Assembly (NCBI GenBank): GCA_965230065.1
Contig: OZ245942.1
Span: 5,022,001 to 5,086,000 of the forward strand
Reading direction: 5' to 3'
Length of the DNA stretch: 64,000 nt
DNA from: G965230065 sp965230065
Lineage (GTDB): Bacteria; Bacteroidota; Bacteroidia; Cytophagales; Cyclobacteriaceae
The notes beneath the pieces are model-generated. The model saw only the letters and a program-made list of their open reading frames with translations. It was not told the DNA's origin and did no database searches. Numbering within the stretch: the first letter of the stretch is position 1; each line of letters opens with the position of its first letter. The position numbers and the translations under genes were made by a program. This document shows, one piece after another, positions 46,519 through 53,487 of the stretch.

Positions 46519-47937
46519 ATGAAAAAAGACAAAAAAATTTCCGGACAAGACTTACTTGGAATGGGCTTCCCCGAAGGAAAAGCCATTGGGGTTGCTTTGG
46601 AAGTAATCAATGCAAAACTAAGAGAAAAAAGTAGTGCAGAAATCAGCAAAATACTAAAGCCAGTGCTGGCAACTCCACAAAACTTTGTAAATGATGCAGC
46701 GCTTGCCCCTGTTGCACAGGCATTATTACAACCTAAGGATACAACACAGGCGCTGAGAGAGGAACCGCATCCATATAAAATTTACGGAGCCGAGGGCATT
46801 GAACAAGGCGCATTGCAGCAAATAGAAACAGCCATGCGCCTGCCCGTTGCCAAAGCCGGGGCCTTGATGCCCGATGCCCATCAGGGCTACGGCCTGCCCA
46901 TCGGTGGTGTGCTGGCTACCGAAAATGCCGTAATTCCGTACGGTGTGGGCGTGGATATTGGCTGCCGCATGTGCATGTCTATTTATGAACTGCCTACTTC
47001 CATTTTGGAAAAGCGGCGGGAGGATTTAAAGAAAATGCTCATCCAAAACACAAAATTTGGGAAAGCCACCTTCAAAAAGCCCAAAGACCATGCGGTGTTG
47101 GAAAACAGCCTGTTCAAAGAAATTCAGGTGGTTAAGAATTTAAAAGACCGGGCCGCCTCTCAAATAGGCAGCTCTGGCGGGGGCAACCACTTTGTTGAGT
47201 TTGGCATTACTGAGATTTTGGATGAAAACAATGAATTTAAACTGCCAGTAGGCCAATATCTGGCCGTGTTGTCGCATTCCGGTTCCAGAGGTTTTGGGGC
47301 GAACATTGCCAGCCATTACACCAAACTGGCGATGGAAAAATGCCAACTACCACAGGAAGCCAAACACCTCGCCTGGCTGGATCTGGACACAGAAGCAGGA
47401 CAGGAATACTGGCTGGCCATGAACCTGGCCGGGGAATACGCCTCGGCCTGTCATCACCAGATTCACGAGCGCATGGCTGTGGGCTTGCGGGCAACGCCCC
47501 GCACCATGATTGAAAACCACCACAACTTTGCCTGGAAGGAAAAGGACCAAGACGGCAAGGAAATCATCGTACACCGGAAAGGAGCTACGCCTGCCGGGAA
47601 AGGTATGTTGGGCATCATCCCCGGTTCCATGACGGCGCCCGGCTACATTGTGCGGGGAAAAGGGGAGGAGGCTTCCATTAACTCAGCAGCCCACGGCGCA
47701 GGCCGTACCATGTCCAGAACCCGAGCCAAGAAAACGCTGGACAAAAATACGGTTGTAAAGCATATCTGCGAAGCCGGGGTAGAAGTCATCGGTTCCGGAC
47801 TGGACGAAGCCCCCATGGCTTACAAAGACATTGAGCAGGTGATGGAATTCCAAAAAGATTTGGTAGAAGTTGTCGGCTCCTTCCAGCCAAAAATTGTAAG
47901 GATGTGCGGGGATGAGCGGTTTCGGGAGGTGGATTAA
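46519..47937 (+). CDS. rtcB: RNA-splicing ligase RtcB
   Basis: GTP- and Mn-dependent RNA ligase that joins 2',3'-cyclic phosphate or 3'-phosphate ends to 5'-OH ends, used in RNA repair. Motifs in order: MPDAHQGYGLPIGGVLATENAVIPYGVGVDIGCRM with the metal-binding Asp and Cys (near residue 150), IGSSGGGNHFVEFG, LSHSGSRGFG, ENHHNFAW, and AAHGAGRTMSRTRAKK, whose histidine is guanylylated. 472 residues, normal for the Bacteroidota form. Neither rtcA nor prfH is adjacent, but a likely slipin remnant lies immediately upstream. Confidence 0.96.
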   Translation: MKKDKKISGQDLLGMGFPEGKAIGVALEVINAKLREKSSAEISKILKPVLATPQNFVNDAALAPVAQALLQPKDTTQALREEPHPYKIYGAEGIEQGALQQIETAMRLPVAKAGALMPDAHQGYGLPIGGVLATENAVIPYGVGVDIGCRMCMSIYELPTSILEKRREDLKKMLIQNTKFGKATFKKPKDHAVLENSLFKEIQVVKNLKDRAASQIGSSGGGNHFVEFGITEILDENNEFKLPVGQYLAVLSHSGSRGFGANIASHYTKLAMEKCQLPQEAKHLAWLDLDTEAGQEYWLAMNLAGEYASACHHQIHERMAVGLRATPRTMIENHHNFAWKEKDQDGKEIIVHRKGATPAGKGMLGIIPGSMTAPGYIVRGKGEEASINSAAHGAGRTMSRTRAKKTLDKNTVVKHICEAGVEVIGSGLDEAPMAYKDIEQVMEFQKDLVEVVGSFQPKIVRMCGDERFREVD

Positions 47938-48047
47938 TGTTGTATTTCAATTTTCTTATGAAAGAAAAAATAATTGCTTTTAATTCTCATACTATGTAAA
48001 ATTACTTTTTATGCTATAAACCAGTCATTTTAAAAGTTCAACCAAAC

Positions 48048-49013
48048 ATGTCAGGAAAAAAAACTGCTTATATTTTAATAGCATTTGGGGTAATTATTAT
48101 CGTTATACTCTCCATTCTGTATTTAACGAAAACCTCAGAGCTTAACTCCAATTATCCTATTGATATTAATATTTTTTCAAGCTACGGGGCAATTGTTGGA
48201 GGAATTCTAGGTGCTTTGTTTTCATTAGCTGGGGTTTTTTTGCTAATAAGCACTCTCGAGTCTCAACAAGCTAATTTTGACCAACAACTTTTTGAAAGCA
48301 AGTTTTTTGATTTAGTAAAAATACACAGAGAAAATAGTAAAGAAATCAATGCTATTGGTAAGGAAGGAAGAGATGGTTTTGTTTCTTTAAAGAAGGAATT
48401 TATAGAGTGCGAAGGCTTTGTTGGAGCTGTTAATGAAGAAATGACTCCTAATTGGAAACTGAAAGAAGAAGAAATAATTAATATTTCATATTTATGCTTT
48501 TTTTATGGTGCTGGAGATGGATTTTCAAAGCCAATTATTACAAAAAAGTTAACTGCTTATAAAACATATTTAAATTCTATATTTGAAAATTTTAGGAAGA
48601 ACGTTAGAAGTAGAAAAAAGGATTTTCCATATACCCCATTTACAGGCCACCAATCTATTTTAGGGCATTACTTCAGACATTTATTTCAAGTAATAACGTT
48701 TGTTGATAAGCAACCAAAAGAGTTACTGAATTATAGAAAGAAATATGATTATGTGAAGATTCTGAGAGCCCAATTATCTACCGAAGAACAAATCCTTTTA
48801 TTTTATAATTCTCTCTCTGATTTGGGTAAGCTGTGGGAGAAGTTGGAGGGGCTTGAAGAAAACAAAAAGCTTATTACAAAATATAATCTTATAAAAAATA
48901 TTCCTATTGGATATACAGAAAGCGTTGAATTAAAAAAGTATTACCCAGATATTACTTTTGAAGGAGATATAGTATCGGATGAAAGGAAAAAATTAGAAAA
49001 AAACTATAGCTAA
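48048..49013 (+). CDS. Putative phage abortive-infection protein (putAbiC family)
   Basis: A 321-residue membrane-anchored protein with two N-terminal helices (about residues 6-28 and 46-68). These are followed by the family pattern QQLFESKFFDLVKIHRENSKEI and, in the middle, ILGHYFRHLFQVITFVDKQ. This HYFRHL plus FFxLLxIHxE pair is the hallmark I know for the putative AbiC-like family (PF16872), several members of which are suspected of phage-triggered growth arrest. The gene is distinctly more AT-rich than rtcB and its other neighbours, which suits a transferred defence gene. There are no partner genes, so it would act as a single-gene system. The function is by analogy only. Confidence 0.75.
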   Translation: MSGKKTAYILIAFGVIIIVILSILYLTKTSELNSNYPIDINIFSSYGAIVGGILGALFSLAGVFLLISTLESQQANFDQQLFESKFFDLVKIHRENSKEINAIGKEGRDGFVSLKKEFIECEGFVGAVNEEMTPNWKLKEEEIINISYLCFFYGAGDGFSKPIITKKLTAYKTYLNSIFENFRKNVRSRKKDFPYTPFTGHQSILGHYFRHLFQVITFVDKQPKELLNYRKKYDYVKILRAQLSTEEQILLFYNSLSDLGKLWEKLEGLEENKKLITKYNLIKNIPIGYTESVELKKYYPDITFEGDIVSDERKKLEKNYS

Positions 49014-49036
49014 TCCGTATGTAAGTTATATTTCTC

Positions 49037-49807
49037 TCAATAAACCCGGTACCCCAACCCAAACTTAGCCCCATAATTTTCCATCTGGCTTACCTGAAAA
49101 GAAGCTAAAAAACGTTCATGCATATAACTGATACTCAGGCTTAAAAAATTAATGGATGCATCCCCAAAGCTTTCCGGGCTTTTCAAGTGGCCCTCAAATA
49201 CACGTCCAAAATACCACTTGATGGCGAGTTGGGTTTCCGGCCGCTGCCTGATGCATAATTCCTGGGAAAAAGCCAGCGTAAGCAATTCGTCATCTGTAAC
49301 CGAAAGTATATCAGGCAAGCCTTGCATGGTTTGCCTGAGTTTCAGGTATTTTCCCCATTCTTTGCTCCACACGGCATCTATGCCCAATACCCGGATGTCA
49401 ATGTGATCGGTAGGAATGGTAAAATTAAAACTGCCCCTAAATCCACCTCCATAGTAAGCATACTTGCCCAGGTAAGGCTGTATTGTTTGAAAGTTTTGGG
49501 ATGAATCACCTTTCAGCCAGTAGTTGCCCCTGTAGCCAAAGCCTCCAAGTGCCATGCTCACAAAATCATATGTAAAGCTTTGGTAAGCATTGATTTCACA
49601 AAAAGTGTTGGCATCATCCCGATTAAACCCATTACTAATGCTAAAATTACCTCCAACATACGTGCCCCACTGTACTGAATCGCCAGACATGGGCTTTGCC
49701 ATATACGTGAGGTCGTTGTGCAAAATTGGACTGGCAAACTCGGGTGAGCATCCAAAAGAAGCAATGACAAGGGAAGAAAGGACAATGATTTTACAAATTG
49801 AAAACAT
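49037..49807 (-). CDS. Lipoprotein of unknown function
   Basis: A 256-residue protein with a clear lipoprotein signal (residues 1-20, ending ASFGC). The rest has alternating polar and aromatic strands (GGFGYRGNYWLKGDSSQNF, YGGGFRGSFNFTIPTDHIDIRVLGIDAVWSKEWGKYLKLR) and ends LGYRVY with an aromatic C-terminus, so it is probably a beta-barrel-like or lipocalin-like envelope protein. I recognise no named family. It is convergent with the putAbiC-type gene. Confidence 0.7.
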   Translation of the reverse strand: MFSICKIIVLSSLVIASFGCSPEFASPILHNDLTYMAKPMSGDSVQWGTYVGGNFSISNGFNRDDANTFCEINAYQSFTYDFVSMALGGFGYRGNYWLKGDSSQNFQTIQPYLGKYAYYGGGFRGSFNFTIPTDHIDIRVLGIDAVWSKEWGKYLKLRQTMQGLPDILSVTDDELLTLAFSQELCIRQRPETQLAIKWYFGRVFEGHLKSPESFGDASINFLSLSISYMHERFLASFQVSQMENYGAKFGLGYRVY

Positions 49808-49949
49808 AAATATCAGTATTAATCACTTAAGAGTGAATTTACGAAAAATTTATCTGTAAATGCGCACTTTTTGCCCGGGAAGCAGAATGATTCCAAACCT
49901 TTTATTATTTTCCGCTTTCCAAATTATCATTTAATAAAAACCCAGACCT

Positions 49950-51311
49950 ATGACCGAACCTGCCACACAACAAAAATCTGCCCTCAAACGCACGCTTGGC
50001 CCTTTAATGCTGTGGGGTTTGGGTGTAGGCTACGTCATCTCAGGCATGTACTTTGGCTGGAACCTGGGCCTGGCCGAAGGAGGCACTTTAGGGTTGGGCA
50101 TCGCTACCTTTTTTATCATTATTATGTACATAACCTTTACCTTTGGGTACACCGAACTGGCCTGCGCCATTCCTCGTGCAGGGGGTGCGTTTGATTATGC
50201 CACCCAGGCACTGGGCAAAGACTGGGGCTTTATCGGTGGCATGGCCCAAAACATAGAATTTATATTTGCACCTCCGGCCATTGCCTTTGCCATTGGTGCG
50301 TACTTCCATATTTTCCTGCCTTCTGTCCCTGTACTCGCCATTGCCATTTTCTCTTATTTGATTTTTACCGGATTGAATATTTACGGCGTAAAAGCAGCAG
50401 CCACGTTTGAATTGCTCATTACCATCTTTGCCGTAGCAGAGCTTCTGATCTTTGCCGGGGTAACTTTACCACACTTTGAGTTTGAAAACCTGAAAGCGAA
50501 TGCTTTGCCTAACGGATTTGAAGGGGCTTTCGCTGCCATTCCCTTTGCCATCTGGTTTTTTTTGGCTATTGAAGGAGTAGCCAATGTAGCCGAGGAAACC
50601 ATCAATCCCCAACGCAATGTGTTGATAGGCTTTGGCTCGGCTATTGTCACGTTGGTGGTATTGTGCCTGCTTACTTTTTCGTCCGCGGTAGGTGTTGCCG
50701 GATGGGAAGCTGTTGTATATCCCGAACCAGGAGCACCCGCTTCTGACTCTCCCTTGCCCCTGGCATTGGGCAAAATCGTAGGACAAAGCCATTTTCTGTA
50801 CCATTTATTGGTAACCGTAGGGTTATTCGGATTAATCGCTTCATTTCATGGGATCATACTGGCAGCCGGACGGGCTACCTTTGAGTTTGGCAGGGTAGGC
50901 TACGCCCCCAAAGCCCTGGGTAAAGTACATGCAAAATTCAGGACTCCGGCCAATGCTTTAATAGTAAATATGGGCATTGGCATCATCGCCTTACTCACCG
51001 GAAAAACCGGGGAAATCATCACCATCGCCTGCTTTGGGGCACTTACCCTGTATGTGATTTCCATGATAACCCTGTTTAAGCTGAGGAAGGATGAACCCAA
51101 CCTGCCCCGTCCTTTCAAAGTACCATTTTATCCGGTATTTCCTGCAGTTGCCTTAATCATTGCCAGTATCGCTTTAGTAGCAATGACAATTTACAACCTG
51201 GGACTTGCCTTCATATATTTCGGTATTTTGCTTTTATCCTATGGGTGGTTTCACTTTTTTGTGAAAAAATCCCCCTTTCCTAAAGGGGGTGTCCGCAGGA
51301 CGGGGGATTAA
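49950..51311 (+). CDS. APC-family amino acid/ethanolamine permease
   Basis: A 453-residue permease with about twelve membrane helices. The start KRTLGPLMLWGLGVGYVISGMYFGWNLGLAEGG and the segment ELACAIPRAGGAFDYATQALGKDWGFIGG match the ethanolamine permease (Eat) branch of the APC superfamily, and EGVANVAEETINPQRN is also typical. It probably imports ethanolamine or a related amine. The last ~15 codons (KSPFPKGGVRRTGD) are written by a G/C-rich palindrome at 51268-51309 that begins the DUF559 unit, so the native C-terminus seems to have been replaced or extended by insertion. It heads a cluster with a GS-like ligase, an alcohol dehydrogenase and a gamma-glutamyl hydrolase. Confidence 0.88.
   Translation: MTEPATQQKSALKRTLGPLMLWGLGVGYVISGMYFGWNLGLAEGGTLGLGIATFFIIIMYITFTFGYTELACAIPRAGGAFDYATQALGKDWGFIGGMAQNIEFIFAPPAIAFAIGAYFHIFLPSVPVLAIAIFSYLIFTGLNIYGVKAAATFELLITIFAVAELLIFAGVTLPHFEFENLKANALPNGFEGAFAAIPFAIWFFLAIEGVANVAEETINPQRNVLIGFGSAIVTLVVLCLLTFSSAVGVAGWEAVVYPEPGAPASDSPLPLALGKIVGQSHFLYHLLVTVGLFGLIASFHGIILAAGRATFEFGRVGYAPKALGKVHAKFRTPANALIVNMGIGIIALLTGKTGEIITIACFGALTLYVISMITLFKLRKDEPNLPRPFKVPFYPVFPAVALIIASIALVAMTIYNLGLAFIYFGILLLSYGWFHFFVKKSPFPKGGVRRTGD
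51268..51309. repeat. Left boundary palindrome of the DUF559 unit
   Basis: Outer arms aatccccc (51268-51275) and gggggatt (51302-51309). Inside are the hairpins cccccttt-cct-aaaggggg (51271-51289) and gtcc-gca-ggac (51291-51301), so alternative cloverleaf-like folds are possible. It encodes the permease C-terminus and stop codon. Confidence 0.8.
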
Positions 51312-51323
51312 AACCATACATAT

Positions 51324-51719
51324 ATGTACTATCTACCCTACAACAAAAACCTCAAACAGTTTTCCCGCCAATTACGGAATAATTCCACATTGGGGGAAGT
51401 TTTGCTATGGAATGAATTAAAAGCCGGGAAGATGTACGGATATAAGTTTAATCGGCAGAAACCTTTGGGAAATTATATTGTAGACTTTTATTGTAAGAAA
51501 TTATCACTGGTAATAGAAGTAGATGGTTCAAGCCATTATTCTGAAGAGGCAAACATAAAAGATCAGAAAAGACAAAAGATATTAGAAGATTTGAGTTTGT
51601 ATTTCTTAAGGTTTGATGACTCAGAAGTCAAAAGGGATATGCTCAATGTGTTGGGAACGATTGAAGCATTTATTTTGGATTTTCAGGAGCAGGGTGGGAA
51701 TCCCCCTGCTCCCCTTTAG
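51324..51719 (+). CDS. DUF559 (Vsr-like) endonuclease-domain protein
   Basis: A 131-residue PD-(D/E)XK-fold protein. Features: QLRNNSTLGEVLLWNELKAGKMYGYKFNRQKPLGNYIVDFYCKKLSLVIEVDG, with the Asp of YIVDFYC and the Glu of VIEVDG as the expected metal ligands, then GSSHY and a C-terminal YFLRFDDSEVKRD...LGTIEAFI helix. DUF559 is related to the very-short-patch-repair nickase, but its biological role is not established. The gene lies 12 bp after the permease stop, and its final codons (GGNPPAPL) are encoded by the right-hand palindrome. It has nothing obvious to do with the surrounding amine catabolism and is better read as the cargo or motor of a small inserted element. Confidence 0.9.
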   Translation: MYYLPYNKNLKQFSRQLRNNSTLGEVLLWNELKAGKMYGYKFNRQKPLGNYIVDFYCKKLSLVIEVDGSSHYSEEANIKDQKRQKILEDLSLYFLRFDDSEVKRDMLNVLGTIEAFILDFQEQGGNPPAPL

Positions 51720-51731
51720 AAAAGGGGGATT
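51699..51731. repeat. Right boundary palindrome of the DUF559 unit
   Basis: Outer arms aatccccc (51699-51706) and gggggatt (51724-51731), with the inner inverted repeat cccctttagaaaagggg. The same outer 8-mers flank the left palindrome, so the whole 51268-51731 segment has inverted ends of identical sequence. It encodes the last residues and stop of the DUF559 protein. Confidence 0.8.
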
Positions 51732-51760
51732 TTGTTCCATAAAAATAAATTATTTTCTAA

Positions 51761-53119
51761 ATGACCAAAGAAGACATCATTCAATTCGTAAAAAATCACC
51801 CTTCAGGAAAGGTGAAACTGGCCATTACCGACATCGACGGCATTTTGCGTGGGAAGGTAATCCATAAAGACAAGTTTTTATCAGTCATAGAAAGCGGCTT
51901 TGGCTTTTGTGATGTGGTATTTGGGTGGGATGCCGCAGACGTAGCCTATGAAAATAGTGAATACACCGGCTGGCACACAGGCTACCCTGATGCTGATGCA
52001 CACCTGGACCTTGCCACGTTCCGAAAAATTCCCTGGGAGCAGGATTTGCCCTTCTTTTTGGGTGATTTTATAGGAACCGACGGAAAGGCTTCCCTGGTTT
52101 GTCCGCGCAACCTCCTGAAAAAAATAAAACAGGAAGCCCTGGATGCCGGGTTTCAGCCCTTCTTTTCCCAGGAATTTGAATGGTTCAACTTTGAAGAAAC
52201 CCCCAACTCCTTACAGGAAAAAGGATTTCGGAATCCACAACCCCTAACGCCCGGCATGTTTGGTTACTCTATCCTGCGTTCTACCCTGAAAAGCGCTTTT
52301 TTTAACGATCTTTTTGATTTATTAGGCAAATTTGATGTACCCCTGGAAGGACTACATACCGAAACCGGGCCGGGAGTGTACGAAGCGGCAATCTTATATT
52401 CGGAAATATTGGAAGCCGCCGACCGGGCCGTATTATTCAAAACGGGTACCAAAGAAATTGCTTACCGGCATGGCATCATTGCCAGTTTCATGGCCAAGTG
52501 GCACAACGATTTGCCCGGATGCAGCGGACACATTCATCAGAGCTTGTGGGATGAGAAAGGGAAGAAGAACCTTTTTTTTGAAGGAAATAATGATCATAAA
52601 ATGTCGGAGTTGATGCAAAGCTATGTAGCCGGGCAACTGCACTGCCTGCCCCATATTTTGCCTTTTTATGCCCCTACCATTAATAGCTACAAAAGACTGG
52701 TGGAAGGGGCCTGGGCGCCTACCACGCTCACCTGGGGTACCGATAACCGGACTACAGCACTGCGGGTACTGGCAGGAAGCCCGAAAGCAGCCCGTTTGGA
52801 AACCCGGGTGTGTGGTTCTGACGCCAACCCGTACCTGGGGATGGCTGCCGCTTTGGCAAGTGGGTTGTATGGCATAAAAAACAACCTAAAACTGGAACAG
52901 CCCAAAACGGTAGGGAATGGATATCAGGAACTAAAATACGGCACCCTGCCTAAAAACCTGCACGAAGCCACACAGGCAATGAGGTCATCTGAGCTGGCGG
53001 CCCAATTGTTTGGAGAGGCGTTTGTCGACCACTTTGCCCGCACCAGGGAATGGGAGTGGAAACAATTTGCTTCTGCTGTTACTGATTGGGAAATGAAAAG
53101 ATATTTTGAGATAATCTAA
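51761..53119 (+). CDS. Glutamine synthetase family protein, probable gamma-glutamyl-amine ligase
   Basis: A 452-residue GS-fold ligase. The N-terminal beta-grasp part contains VKLAITDIDGILRGKVIHKDKF, where the RGK pattern replaces the canonical GlnA sequence. The catalytic domain has GLHTETGPGVYEAAI (metal-binding glutamates), PGCSGHIHQSLW (ATP/metal His), and PTINSYKRLVEGAWAPT with the ammonia-site/substrate region. This branch corresponds to PuuA/GlnA3/GlnA4-like enzymes that join glutamate to amines rather than ammonia. Next to an ethanolamine-type permease it may make gamma-glutamylethanolamide. The substrate is inferred from context, not from residues. Confidence 0.87.
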   Translation: MTKEDIIQFVKNHPSGKVKLAITDIDGILRGKVIHKDKFLSVIESGFGFCDVVFGWDAADVAYENSEYTGWHTGYPDADAHLDLATFRKIPWEQDLPFFLGDFIGTDGKASLVCPRNLLKKIKQEALDAGFQPFFSQEFEWFNFEETPNSLQEKGFRNPQPLTPGMFGYSILRSTLKSAFFNDLFDLLGKFDVPLEGLHTETGPGVYEAAILYSEILEAADRAVLFKTGTKEIAYRHGIIASFMAKWHNDLPGCSGHIHQSLWDEKGKKNLFFEGNNDHKMSELMQSYVAGQLHCLPHILPFYAPTINSYKRLVEGAWAPTTLTWGTDNRTTALRVLAGSPKAARLETRVCGSDANPYLGMAAALASGLYGIKNNLKLEQPKTVGNGYQELKYGTLPKNLHEATQAMRSSELAAQLFGEAFVDHFARTREWEWKQFASAVTDWEMKRYFEII

Positions 53120-53487
53120 TTTTACTTATCATCTTGACATAGTATGTTTTGTCTTTTTAAGAAAGGTAAAATTTTCTTCGGTAATGTGATTCATTATAAA
53201 TTACAATTTATTGAAGTCCAAAAGATTGCTTCTCGAAAGTTTTAATGATTTCATCCTCAGAAAGTTAGTAACACTATCAAAAATATTAGTATCACATTTC
53301 TGGTTTCAGCTCACCTTTTTGCTCATCGGTAAAGTACAATTTCAACACCATCTTATCTGAGATATTTGCATCAATTTTGTAGTTGGTCACGCATTGAAAA
53401 AATGAAATGATCACTATGTAATTCTTTTACCAGCTACCTTCATTTTTAGTATTTGTACACTTTTTTAACCCTCAAATTTATCAATGT
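53120..53487. other. Intergenic region with a possible minus-strand gene remnant
   Basis: 368 bp separating the GS-like gene from the CBM6 gene. On the minus strand, 53292-53393 reads CVTNYKIDANISDKMVLKLY followed by FTDEQKGELKPEM and a stop. That is protein-like but lacks a start, and the frame is closed upstream. It could be the 3' end of a lost gene. Otherwise nothing recognised. Confidence 0.35.
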
